From NCBI RefSeq assembly GCF_910584465.1, contig NZ_CAJUBK010000004.1, forward strand, positions 20,172 to 84,171: a stretch of DNA of 64,000 bases. Reading direction: 5' to 3'. Shown here in pieces: positions 1 through 8,337 of the stretch; the first letter of the stretch is position 1; each line of letters starts with the position of its first letter. Origin of the DNA: an uncultured Oscillibacter sp. GTDB lineage: Bacteria > Bacillota > Clostridia > Oscillospirales > Oscillospiraceae. The translations under genes and the position numbers were made by a program. The notes below the pieces were generated by a model that made no database searches, was not told the DNA's origin, and was given only the letters and a program-made list of their open reading frames with translations.

Positions 1-261
1 TACGTGGGCAAGCCCGTGGTGCTGGGCGTCCGTCCCGAGGACCTGGACCCCGCCGACGGCGGCGACCTGGAGGCCACCATCGAGATCGCCGAGCTCATGG
101 GCGCGGAGACCCACCTGCATCTGGACTGCCAGGGCAGCAAGCTCGTGGTCCGGACGCCCTCCAGCTACTCCGGCAAGGTGGGCGACGCCGCCCGCCTGAG
201 CCTGAACAAAGACAAGATCCACCTGTTCGACAAGGAGACCGAGCAGGCCATCGCCCACTGA
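1..261 (+). CDS. Sugar ABC transporter ATP-binding protein, C-terminal fragment (MsmK/UgpC type)
   Basis: Partial gene; its start lies left of the window. The 86 visible residues include VLGVRPEDL, typical of the start of the C-terminal TOBE/OB regulatory domain of CUT1-family ATPases, and end in a short strand-rich tail. The Walker and ABC signature motifs are outside the window. Proteins of this type energise sugar uptake at the inner face of the membrane, and one copy often serves several permease pairs. The binding-protein and permease genes just downstream have no ATPase of their own, so this protein is the likely partner (inference). Confidence 0.85.
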   Translation, partial: YVGKPVVLGVRPEDLDPADGGDLEATIEIAELMGAETHLHLDCQGSKLVVRTPSSYSGKVGDAARLSLNKDKIHLFDKETEQAIAH

Positions 262-380
262 GCCTCCCTCCCCGAGAGGGCTGCCGCCCAAAGGGCCCCC
301 GGCCGCTCTGGCGGTCCGGTGTCAGGACGGGCCGGAGCGGCGGCAGCGCAGGCTACCGGCCATGACCATGGAGGTCCCCT

Positions 381-1247
381 ATGCCCCCACGTGCCAATGA
401 GAAACGAGATATCCGGCCGGCGGCCCCCGACGTCACCGTCCAGGGGCTGCTCGCCCTCCCTTCCGCCCGCATCCTCCCCCTCTCCGCCGGGGATCAGATC
501 GCCGGCTATGGACAGACCGGGGACTACATCCTGGCGGCGGCGGTCCAGGGGAACCTGACCGTCTCCGCCTACGAGCACTACGCCCTGCTCGACCCGGGGC
601 AGGCGTACCTGCTGGCGGAGCCGGGGGAGTACACGGTCCAGGCCGTGTCCGACGGGCTGTACCTCCTGCTCCGGCTCCAGGGCGAGCTGACGCCCCGCCT
701 GCTGGCGGACCGCCTGGCGGACGGCGGCGCCCTGTTCCACACCGGCGCGGCGGCAGTCCGGGAGGCGGCGCTCTCCCTGGCCGTCCTGGAGGACGAACAG
801 GGCCAGGTCCCGGCCGGGACCGCCTCCGCCCTGGCCTACGCCATGCTGCTCAAGCTCCGGGACCTGCCGCGGACCTTCCGGGTGGACGCCGGGTCCCCCC
901 TGGTGGAGGCCGCCGTGGCCATCATCCAGGAGGAGTTCCCCTTCCTGGAGGGCGTGGACGAACTGGCGGAGCGCCTGGAGGTCTCCGCCGCCCATCTGGG
1001 CCGGGTGTTCACCAAGAAGATCGGCACCTCCCCCGGCAAGTACATCACCCGCGTGCGGATCGAATACGCCAAGCTCCTCCTCCGGGACCCGGACACCACC
1101 ATCGGCTATGTGGCGGAGGCCTCCGGCTTCGCCAACGCCAACTACTTCGCCAAGGTCTTCCGCCGGGAGACCGGCCTGTCCCCCAGCGAATACCTCGCGG
1201 CCGCCCCGCGGGGCCCCGCCGGCAACATCCCGCATTTTGGCATATAA
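381..1247 (+). CDS. AraC-family transcriptional regulator
   Basis: 288 residues. The N-terminal half resembles a beta-rich cupin-like sensing domain. The last 100 or so residues form the paired helix-turn-helix AraC DNA-binding domain: a first helix pair around 'VDELAERLEVSAAHLGRVF' and the family signature with 'GYVAEASGFANANYFAKVF' and 'RRETGLSPSEY'. The ATG at 381 follows a GGAGG about 8 bases upstream. It lies between the sugar ATPase end and the sugar-binding protein gene on the same strand, so it probably controls alpha-galactoside uptake genes. The ligand is not evident. A strong terminator follows directly. Confidence 0.9.
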   Translation: MPPRANEKRDIRPAAPDVTVQGLLALPSARILPLSAGDQIAGYGQTGDYILAAAVQGNLTVSAYEHYALLDPGQAYLLAEPGEYTVQAVSDGLYLLLRLQGELTPRLLADRLADGGALFHTGAAAVREAALSLAVLEDEQGQVPAGTASALAYAMLLKLRDLPRTFRVDAGSPLVEAAVAIIQEEFPFLEGVDELAERLEVSAAHLGRVFTKKIGTSPGKYITRVRIEYAKLLLRDPDTTIGYVAEASGFANANYFAKVFRRETGLSPSEYLAAAPRGPAGNIPHFGI

Positions 1248-1260
1248 TGTAAAAATCCAG

Positions 1261-1292
1261 GAGCCCCGGGAGACGGTCCCCCGGGGCTCTTT
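1261..1292 (+). terminator. Intrinsic terminator after the first AraC gene
   Basis: A 10-bp GC stem (GAGCCCCGGG pairing with CCCGGGGCTC) is followed by a short T run, 13 bases after the stop codon. Confidence 0.8.
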
Positions 1293-1517
1293 CCCTATAT
1301 TTTATGTTTTGCACAAAAGGAAATCGCCGCATCTGTAGAAACTTAATGAATTTTTTGAAAACATGCCAAAATGTCACTTGACTTGCGCTTAAAGTGTGAT
1401 TTCCAACATCCGGGTATATTTTATTTGATCCAGTCCATTTACACCGCCCCTTGGAGCGTATTATGATTTATGCAGTTTCGATGAACCGTGCGAAATTTGA
1501 AGCAGAGGAGTGGAGTT

Positions 1518-2816
1518 ATGAAAAAGATCCCCCGCGTCGCTGCCATCGCTCTGGCCCTCACGCTGCTGCTCGGCCTGTGCGGCTGCGGAGCCGCCGATGG
1601 CAAAACGCACCTGACGTTCCAGATCTGGGACGTCTACCAGCGCGACAGCATGGTGGCCATCTGCGACGCCTACACGGCCCAGCATCCCGACGTCGTCATC
1701 GACGTGCAGGTCACCAGCTGGAACGAGTACTGGACCAAGCTGGAGGCCGCCGCCGAGTCCAACACCATGCCGGACATCTTCTGGATGCACACCAACCAGA
1801 TCTTGTACTACACCGAGTTCGGGATGCTGGCGGACGTCACCGATCTTTATGACGACGTGGACCCCAACTATTACGAGGCACATTTCTCCGAGATCTCCCG
1901 GGGCAACGCCCAGGGCGTCGACGGGAGGATGTACGGCGTGCCCAAGGACAAGGACAACATCGTCCTGTGCTACAACAAGGAGATGTTCGACGCCGCCGGC
2001 GTGGCCTACCCCGACGAGGACTGGACCTGGGACGACATGATGGACGCCTCCCAGAAGGTCTATGATACCTTGGGCAAATACGGCTATATGGCATACAACG
2101 ACGACCAGTGCGGCTACTGGAACTTCGTCTACCAGGCCGGAGGCTGCATCCTCACCGAGGACAAGACCAAGGGCGGCTTCGATCAGGAGGGCACCCGGAA
2201 AGCCATGGCATTCTATATCGGGATCCAGGACCAGCCCTGGTGCCCCGACCAGACCTATTTCGCCGAGACCACGCCGCAGACGGCCTTCTTCTCCGAGGCC
2301 GGATGCATGTACTTAGAGGGCAACTGGAACCTGTGGGCCATGCAGGAGAATTTCCCCGAGATGCGCGGCAGATGGGACATCGCCCCCCTGCCCAAATGTC
2401 CCGATCCCGTCCAGGGAGACGGCCGGGCCACCATCTCTAACGGCCTTTGCTACTCCACCGCCGCCCACGGCAAGACCCGGGACATCGCCCTGGACGTCAT
2501 CAAGTTCTTCGGCACCGAGGAGGCTCAGCTGATCGCCAGCGGGTTCGGCGCGGCGGTCTCCGCCTATGACGGCACCGAGCAGCCCTATTTCGACGCCTTC
2601 GCCAACGCGGGCTACGACCTGGACCTGGAGATCCTCAACGACCAGTTCGAGTACGGCGTGCAGAGCGTCAACAACTCCGCCCGGCCCAAGTGGAAGGCGC
2701 CCGTCCTGGATGAGCTGAACAAGGTCTACAACGGACAGCAGGGCTTCGACGCCGGGATGGACAACATCCAGGAGATCATCAACACCGAGACCGCCAAAAA
2801 ACTGGCGAACCAGTGA
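1518..2816 (+). CDS. Sugar ABC transporter substrate-binding lipoprotein (CUT1)
   Basis: 432 residues from the ATG at 1518, which follows a GAGGAG site; an upstream in-frame GTG at 1488 lacks a site. A basic start and hydrophobic run lead to a lipobox-like LCGC, so Cys23 is the probable lipid anchor. The mature part begins THLTFQIWDVYQ and has the size and layout of extracellular solute-binding family 1 proteins (for example IPRDKD-like 'GVPKDKDNIVLCYNKEMFDAAG'). It would deliver an oligosaccharide to the permeases encoded immediately downstream. The neighbouring GH36 gene suggests raffinose/melibiose-type alpha-galactosides (inference). The 270 bases upstream hold the AraC terminator and an AT-rich presumed promoter region without a clear consensus. 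Confidence 0.93.
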   Translation: MKKIPRVAAIALALTLLLGLCGCGAADGKTHLTFQIWDVYQRDSMVAICDAYTAQHPDVVIDVQVTSWNEYWTKLEAAAESNTMPDIFWMHTNQILYYTEFGMLADVTDLYDDVDPNYYEAHFSEISRGNAQGVDGRMYGVPKDKDNIVLCYNKEMFDAAGVAYPDEDWTWDDMMDASQKVYDTLGKYGYMAYNDDQCGYWNFVYQAGGCILTEDKTKGGFDQEGTRKAMAFYIGIQDQPWCPDQTYFAETTPQTAFFSEAGCMYLEGNWNLWAMQENFPEMRGRWDIAPLPKCPDPVQGDGRATISNGLCYSTAAHGKTRDIALDVIKFFGTEEAQLIASGFGAAVSAYDGTEQPYFDAFANAGYDLDLEILNDQFEYGVQSVNNSARPKWKAPVLDELNKVYNGQQGFDAGMDNIQEIINTETAKKLANQ

Positions 2817-2830
2817 GAGGAGGGGTTTTC

Positions 2831-3724
2831 GTGAATAAGGGAATGAAAATGTCCGCCGCCGCCAAGCGGGAACAAAACTGGGCTTATATCATGGTGGCCC
2901 CCACCATCATCGGCCTCATCGTGCTCAACCTCTGGCCCTTCGTCCAGACGCTGTACACCAGCTTCTGCGAGCACCTGGGCTTCGGCCACTACAAGTTCGT
3001 CGGCCTCCAGAACTACATCGACATCTTCCAGCGCCCGGAATTCTGGCGGGCCACCTGGAACACCATCTACTTCTGCATCCTCACCGTGCCTCTGGGCCTG
3101 TTTTTGTCCTTGCTGGTGGCGATGCTGCTGAACGCCAAGATCCGCGGTAAGGGCGCCTTCCGGACCATCTTCTTCCTGCCCATGGTCTGCGCCCCCGCCG
3201 CCGTCACCATGGTGTGGCGCTGGATCTTCAACGGCGAGTACGGCATCCTGAACCAGGCCATGGGCACCCGCATCGGCTGGATCACCGACCCCAACGTGGT
3301 CATGATCGCCTGCGCCGTGGTGGCCATCTGGTCCAACATCGGCTATGACGCGGTGCTGCTGCTGGCGGGCCTGCAGAACATCTCCAAGTCCTACTACGAG
3401 GCGGCCAGCATCGACGGGGCCAACAAGGTCACCCAGTTCTTCCACATCACCCTGCCCATGGTCTCCCCCACGCTGTTCGTGGTCATGATCATGCGGCTGA
3501 TGGCCTCCGTGAAGGTGTACGACCTCATCTACATGATGGTGGAGGACACGAACCCCGCCGTCACCAGCGTGCAGAGCCTGATGTACCTCTTCTACCGCGA
3601 GTCCTTCGTGGCGGGCAGCCGCGGCTCCGGCTCCGCCATCGTGATCTGGACCGTGCTCCTCATCGGCCTGGTGACCGTCATCCAGTTCCTCGGCCAGAAG
3701 AAGTGGGTCAACTACGACGTATGA
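2831..3724 (+). CDS. Sugar ABC transporter permease, MalF type
   Basis: 297 residues. The GTG at 2831 is preferred because it follows GAGGAGGGG; the reading frame could open at 2813, but that lies inside the binding-protein stop region. Several hydrophobic segments are visible (starting with 'WAYIMVAPTIIGLIVLNL'). The cytoplasmic EAA loop reads EAASIDGANKVTQFFHITLP, which docks on the ATPase. This is one half of the membrane channel; the other half is the next gene, 16 bases downstream. The binding-protein stop lies only 14 bases upstream, so the three genes are one operon. Confidence 0.95.
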   Translation: MNKGMKMSAAAKREQNWAYIMVAPTIIGLIVLNLWPFVQTLYTSFCEHLGFGHYKFVGLQNYIDIFQRPEFWRATWNTIYFCILTVPLGLFLSLLVAMLLNAKIRGKGAFRTIFFLPMVCAPAAVTMVWRWIFNGEYGILNQAMGTRIGWITDPNVVMIACAVVAIWSNIGYDAVLLLAGLQNISKSYYEAASIDGANKVTQFFHITLPMVSPTLFVVMIMRLMASVKVYDLIYMMVEDTNPAVTSVQSLMYLFYRESFVAGSRGSGSAIVIWTVLLIGLVTVIQFLGQKKWVNYDV

Positions 3725-3740
3725 GAAAGGAGGAGTCTTG

Positions 3741-4583
3741 ATGAAAACCACCGCTTCCCTGGAACGGTCCCGCAAGATGACCACGTTCCTCACCTACCTG
3801 GCTCTGATCCTGGGCTCCGTCATCATGATCTTCCCCTTCGTGTGGATGATCCTCACCAGCTCCAAGACCATCCCCGAGAGCCTGGCCATCCCGCCCACGA
3901 TCTTCCCCAAGGCGCTGATCCTGGACAACTTCAAGGACGCCATGGCCAGCCTGCCCTTCCTGAACCTGTACTGGAACACGGCGCTGATGATCCTCTTCCG
4001 GGTGCTGTGCGCCATCGTGTTCAGCTCCATGGCGGGCTACGCCTTCGCCAAGCTGAACTTCAAGGGCAAGGGCCTGCTCTTCGGCATCGTGCTGGTCCAG
4101 ATGTCCCTGCCCAGCCAGATCTTTATCATCCCCCAGTATCAGATGATCGCCCACATGGGCCTTGCCAACACGATCTTCGCCCTGGTCTTCCCGGGCATCG
4201 TCAGCGCCTTCGGCGTGTTCTTCCTGCGCCAGACCTACATGGGCATCCCCAATGAGATCGGCGAGGCCGCGTACCTGGACGGCTGCAACCAGTGGCAGAC
4301 CTTCACCAAGGTCATGTTCCCCCTGACGGGGACCTCCGTGGCCGCTCTGACCATCTTCACCGCCGTGTTCGCCTACAGCGACCTGATGTGGCCCCTGGTC
4401 GTGAACTCCGACCTGAAGATGATGACCCTCAGCTCCGGCCTGGCGACCCTCCGGGGCCAGTTCACCACCAACTTCCCGGTGCTGATGGCCGGCTCCCTGC
4501 TGGCCATGCTGCCCATGGTCATCCTGTACCTGATCTTCCAGCGCCAGTTCATCGAGGGCATCGCCTCCACCGGCGGCAAGTGA
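3741..4583 (+). CDS. Sugar ABC transporter permease, MalG type
   Basis: 280 residues from the ATG at 3741 with AAAGGAGGAG just upstream; a TTG one codon earlier is possible but less likely. It has about six membrane segments and an EAA loop EAAYLDGCNQWQTFTKVMFP, as expected of the MalG partner in CUT1 importers. It is the last gene of the uptake operon. The following 336 bases carry no gene, then the alpha-galactosidase starts from its own promoter. Confidence 0.95.
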   Translation: MKTTASLERSRKMTTFLTYLALILGSVIMIFPFVWMILTSSKTIPESLAIPPTIFPKALILDNFKDAMASLPFLNLYWNTALMILFRVLCAIVFSSMAGYAFAKLNFKGKGLLFGIVLVQMSLPSQIFIIPQYQMIAHMGLANTIFALVFPGIVSAFGVFFLRQTYMGIPNEIGEAAYLDGCNQWQTFTKVMFPLTGTSVAALTIFTAVFAYSDLMWPLVVNSDLKMMTLSSGLATLRGQFTTNFPVLMAGSLLAMLPMVILYLIFQRQFIEGIASTGGK

Positions 4584-4919
4584 TCCCCGCCGCGGAGGGC
4601 GCAGGGGCTCCCGCGGCCCTCCGTCCCAGGCTCCCGCGGCCCCTTTCGGGGGGACGCATCCGAAAAAGGCCCCCTCCGCTCCGCGCCCGGCATCCCGCCG
4701 GCGGCGGCGCGGGCGGCGGCCCCCTGGACGGATCCGTCCACCTCCCTCCTCATCGACGGCCCCGGCGACCTGCCCCGCCGGGGCTGTCCGTATCTCACAG
4801 ATCCCCGGCATGGGCGGAGCAAAAATTTGTCGACTTTCCGCTCTTGCTTCTCGGAGGGGGATCGCTTACAATGGCCGCAGTTCCATTCCTCAAATCTATG
4901 ACACTGTGAGGGACCGCTT
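4584..4919 (+). promoter_or_regulatory. Intergenic region with alpha-galactosidase promoter
   Basis: There is no gene here. The left 220 bases are GC-rich with imperfect repeats of CTCCCGCGGCCC and no clean hairpin plus T run. A sigma-A-like promoter is at 4844-4872: TTGCTT, 17 bases, TACAAT. Transcription would start near 4879, about 40 bases before the alpha-galactosidase ATG. Confidence 0.65.
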
Positions 4920-7094
4920 ATGATACGTTGCGACAAGGGCCTGTTCACCCTGCACACGAAAAACACCACCTACCAGATGAAGGTCAACGGATACGGCGTG
5001 CTCCTGCACACCTACTACGGCCCCAGGGTCGGCGGCTGCGACCTGTCCTACCGCATCCAGTACACCGACCGCAGCTTCGCCCCCAACCCCGAGGAGGCCG
5101 GAGAGGACCGCGGCTTCTCCCTGGACGCCATGCCCCAGGAGTATTCCACCTGCGGCGTGGGCGACTTCCGCCTCCCCTCTTTGGACCTGGAGCTGCCCAG
5201 CGGCAGCCGCAGCGCCGACCTGCGCTACAAGTCCTTCCGGCTGGAGGCGGGCAAGTACGCGCTGGAGGGCCTCCCCGCTTTCCGGGGCCCGGAGGGGGAG
5301 ACCCTGGTGGTCGTCCTGGAAGATCCCGCCGCCCAGGTCGACGTCGAGCTGTGGTACGGCGTGCTGGAGGACTATGACATCATCACCCGGGCCGTCCGGC
5401 TCGTCAACCGGGGCGCCGGGACCGTCAAGGTCCGTCAGGCCGCCTCCCTCTGCCTGGACCTCACCCGGGGGGATCTGGACCTCATCACCTTCGACGGCCG
5501 GCACGTCATGGAGCGCTGCCCCGACCGGGCCCCCCTCCTCCCCGGCATCCGCAGCGCGGGCAGCATCCGGGGCACCTCCAGCCACCAGCACAACCCCTTC
5601 GTCATCCTCTGCGACCACGACGCCGGGGAGGACCACGGGCTCTGCTACGGGGCGATGCTCCTCTACAGCGGCAATTTCGAGGCCGCGGTGGAACGGGCCC
5701 AGTTCGAGGACACCCGCCTGGTCCTGGGCATCCATCCCTATCACTTCTGCTGGGCCCTGGCCCCCGGCGAGAGCTTCACCACCCCCGAGGCGGCGCTCTG
5801 CTGCTCGAAGCAGGGCTTCTCCGTCCTGAGCCACCGGCTCCACCGGGCCATCCGGGAGCGGCTGATCCGCGACCCCTGGGCCGACCGGCCCCGCCGGGTC
5901 CTGATCAACAACTGGGAAGCCACCATGTTCGACTTCGACGCGGAGCGGCTGGTCCAGATCGCCGAGAGCGCCGCCCCCATGGGCATCGGCCTGTTCGTCA
6001 TGGACGACGGCTGGTTCGGCGCGCGGGACACCGACGAGGCGGGCCTGGGCGACTGGATCGTCAACGAGAGGAAGCTCCCCGGCGGCCTGGAGGCCCTGGT
6101 CCCCCGCATCAAGGCCCTGGGCATGGACTTCGGCATCTGGATCGAGCCGGAGATGGTCAACGAGGACAGCGGCCTCTACCGGGCCCACCCGGATTGGGCC
6201 CTCCAGATCCCCGGCCGCTCCAAGGTCCGGGGCCGCCGGCAGCTGGTGCTGGACTTCTCCCGCCAGGACGTCCGGGACCATGTGTACGGGGCCTTGAAGG
6301 AGGTCCTCTCCAGCGCCGACATCTCCTACGTCAAGTGGGACATGAACCGGAGCCTGGCCACGGTCTGGTCCGCCGCCCTGTCCCCGGAGCGGCAGGGGGA
6401 GGTCTACCACCGGTACGTCTGCGGCGTGTACGACATGCTGGAGCGGATGCGCCGGGACTTCCCCAACATCCTCATCGAGGGCTGCAGCGGCGGCGGCGGG
6501 CGCTTCGACGCCGGGATGCTGTACTACACCCCCCAGATCTGGTGCAGCGACAACACCGACGCCATCGACCGGCTCCGCATCCAGTACGGCACCTCCTTCT
6601 GTTATCCCACGTGCACCATGGGATCCCACGTCTCCGCCGTCCCCAACGCCCAGACCGGGCGCTCCGTCTCCATCGAGACCCGGGGCGTGGTGGCCATGAG
6701 CGGCACCTTCGGCTATGAGATGGACCTGAGCGGGACCACGGAGGAGGAGAAGGAGATCATCCGCCGCCAGACCGCGTCCTTCAAGGAGCACGACGCCCTC
6801 CTCCGCCGGGGCGACCACTACCGCCTCAGCGATCCCTTCGCGGACGGGCCCTACACCGCCTGGGAGCAGGTCTCCCCCGACCGGCGGGAGGCCCTGGTCT
6901 CCGTGGTCTACGGCATCGCCCACGGCGCGCCTCCCTTCCTCACCCTGCGGCTCAAGGGCCTGGACCCGGCCCTCTCCTACCGGGTCAACGGCGAGGGGAG
7001 CTTCCCCGGCGACGTGCTGATGGAAGTGGGCTGGCCCCTGCCCATGTGCTGGGACGACTACCAGTCCTTCCAGTTCTACCTCACGGCGGTCTGA
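4920..7094 (+). CDS. aga: Alpha-galactosidase, glycoside hydrolase family 36
   Basis: 724 residues, the usual length for GH36 (AgaA/RafA-like). It hydrolyses terminal alpha-1,6-galactose from melibiose, raffinose or stachyose by a retaining mechanism. Visible marks are an N-terminal beta-sandwich, the barrel entry NNWEATMFDF, the DDGWFG loop, the nucleophile in VKWDMNRS (Asp474), the EGCSGGGGRFD loop and the acid/base in CSDNTDAIDR (Asp544). No signal peptide is seen, so it acts in the cytoplasm on sugars brought in by the upstream ABC system. It has its own promoter and a GAGGGA site before the ATG. It converges on the second AraC gene. Confidence 0.96.
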   Translation: MIRCDKGLFTLHTKNTTYQMKVNGYGVLLHTYYGPRVGGCDLSYRIQYTDRSFAPNPEEAGEDRGFSLDAMPQEYSTCGVGDFRLPSLDLELPSGSRSADLRYKSFRLEAGKYALEGLPAFRGPEGETLVVVLEDPAAQVDVELWYGVLEDYDIITRAVRLVNRGAGTVKVRQAASLCLDLTRGDLDLITFDGRHVMERCPDRAPLLPGIRSAGSIRGTSSHQHNPFVILCDHDAGEDHGLCYGAMLLYSGNFEAAVERAQFEDTRLVLGIHPYHFCWALAPGESFTTPEAALCCSKQGFSVLSHRLHRAIRERLIRDPWADRPRRVLINNWEATMFDFDAERLVQIAESAAPMGIGLFVMDDGWFGARDTDEAGLGDWIVNERKLPGGLEALVPRIKALGMDFGIWIEPEMVNEDSGLYRAHPDWALQIPGRSKVRGRRQLVLDFSRQDVRDHVYGALKEVLSSADISYVKWDMNRSLATVWSAALSPERQGEVYHRYVCGVYDMLERMRRDFPNILIEGCSGGGGRFDAGMLYYTPQIWCSDNTDAIDRLRIQYGTSFCYPTCTMGSHVSAVPNAQTGRSVSIETRGVVAMSGTFGYEMDLSGTTEEEKEIIRRQTASFKEHDALLRRGDHYRLSDPFADGPYTAWEQVSPDRREALVSVVYGIAHGAPPFLTLRLKGLDPALSYRVNGEGSFPGDVLMEVGWPLPMCWDDYQSFQFYLTAV

Positions 7095-7134
7095 GCAGGA
7101 AGCGGCCGCTCCCGCATCTCCCCGCAAACGAAAA

Positions 7135-7159
7135 GTGACCGCTCCCGCGGTCACTTTTT
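7135..7159. terminator. Bidirectional terminator between aga and araC
   Basis: A perfect 8-bp stem (GTGACCGC/GCGGTCAC, loop TCCC) is flanked by AAAA on the left and TTTTT on the right, so it can stop transcription from both sides. The stop codon of the minus-strand AraC gene (7151-7153) lies inside the right arm. Confidence 0.9.
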
Positions 7160-8011
7160 CATCTGCAGACGGTTCCGGGCCCGCCACTCCCTGGGGGAGA
7201 CGCCGTAGCGCTTCTTGAAGGCCCTGGAGAAATGGAGCTGGTTCGGGTAGCCGCAGCGGACGGCGATGCTGCCGATGGGCTGGCTGGTCCCCTTCATCAG
7301 ATCCGCCGCCTTGGACAGCCGCAGGCGGATCAGGAACTCCTGGGGCGGACAGCCCATGCTCTCCTTGAAGAGCTTGCTGAAATAGCTCCGGTTCAGCTTG
7401 CAGACGTCGGCCAGCTCCTCCACGGTCAGCTCCCGCTGATAGTTGTGCTCCATATAGGTGATGGCCTCCTGGATATAGAAATCCTTCAGCTGGACCCCGT
7501 GGAGGGCCCTGCGGGTGGAGGAGGTCTCGATCAGGGCGTCCAGGAACAAGAACAGGTTCCCGATCAGGTGGAGGCTGGAGGCGTCGGAGTGCCGGGCGAT
7601 GTGGAGCATGATGTCCCTGACTGCCTGCCCCTGAGCAGGGCTCTGGGGCAGGTAGGCGGACTGGCGCTCGCCCAGTCCGGCGCTCTCCACGTACTCCGCC
7701 ACCCGCAGCCCGTCGAACTCCACCCAGACATACTTCCAGGGCTGGTCCTTATCGGCCACGTAGGTGCTGATCTGTCCGGGACAGATCAAAAAGCCCTGGT
7801 CCTGCCCCAGGTCGTAGTCCCGCCGCACGCCGTCCCCGTCCGTGTTGTCCAGGTGCCCCCGGCCGGAGATCACATAGTGGAACAGATAGTGGTTGCGGAC
7901 GTAGGGGCCGAAGGAGTGCAGGGGCGCGCACTGTTCCCAGCCGTACTGATAGAGCCGCAGGTCCAGGAAGTTCTCGTTCGGGAAGACGGAAAAGGAATGA
8001 TCCTCCACCAA
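7151..8011 (-). CDS. AraC-family transcriptional regulator (cupin sensor)
   Basis: About 286 residues. Start: TTG at 8011 (8 bases after GAAAGGA) or GTG at 8008; a frame continuing to 8080 is rejected because it runs through the promoter at 8049-8077. The N-terminal half is an AraC-type cupin ('HYVISGRGHLDN'), the kind that binds a sugar. The C-terminal half is a double helix-turn-helix with ELADVCKLNRSYFSKLFK and RCGYPNQLHFSRAFKKRYG. Placement against the alpha-galactosidase gene suggests it senses an alpha-galactoside and activates that gene or the importer (inference). Confidence 0.92.
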   Translation of the reverse strand: MVEDHSFSVFPNENFLDLRLYQYGWEQCAPLHSFGPYVRNHYLFHYVISGRGHLDNTDGDGVRRDYDLGQDQGFLICPGQISTYVADKDQPWKYVWVEFDGLRVAEYVESAGLGERQSAYLPQSPAQGQAVRDIMLHIARHSDASSLHLIGNLFLFLDALIETSSTRRALHGVQLKDFYIQEAITYMEHNYQRELTVEELADVCKLNRSYFSKLFKESMGCPPQEFLIRLRLSKAADLMKGTSQPIGSIAVRCGYPNQLHFSRAFKKRYGVSPREWRARNRLQMKK

Positions 8012-8048
8012 GGTCCACGTCCTTTCTTGTAGGGGTCGATGCCGTTCG

Positions 8049-8077
8049 ATTGTACCACACTTTTCCAAAAAAGCCAA
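8049..8077 (-). promoter_or_regulatory. Promoter for the minus-strand araC
   Basis: Read on the minus strand: TTGGCT, 17 bases, TACAAT. The transcript would start near 8042, about 30 bases before the TTG/GTG start. Confidence 0.75.
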
Positions 8078-8165
8078 CACAAATTTGCGGGGCCTCCGCC
8101 GATCGGATCCTCCGCGCTCCCCACCGCCCTAGAGCGTCGAAAAATAGGCGGGGTCCACCGGCGGG

Positions 8166-8316
8166 GAGGCAGAGAGTCACGAGAGGGGCCCAGGAAGGGC
8201 CCCTCTCGTCCTCGATCGATCAGTATCGAGGACTTTTTGAACGTCCTGGAAACTTGCTCCGCCTGTCGGGAAGACGTTTCGACAGGCAGAGGCGGCGGAG
8301 CCAAGGCTCCGCCGCC
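8166..8316 (-). repeat. 3'-end hairpin repeat, copy A
   Basis: On the minus strand, after the Sel1 gene stop, the order is: gene-specific palindrome 8291-8316 (12-bp stem GGCGGCGGAGCC), hairpin H0 8261-8287 (GCCTGTCG arms), H1 about 8229-8255, then H2 8180-8208. H2 is a perfect 12-bp stem CGAGAGGGGCCC with loop AGGAA on the plus strand. A conserved tail ends near 8166. H0 matches the one in copy C, including a central ACGTCTT. The 326-base gap 8012-8337 contains only this element and the araC promoter. Confidence 0.85.
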
Positions 8317-8337
8317 CGTCTCCCCGCTCCCGGCCGC

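Noticed and set aside
8012..8080. Longer N-terminus for the minus-strand AraC protein.
   Set aside because: It would be encoded across the promoter (8049-8077) and lacks a ribosome site; the start at 8011/8008 has one.
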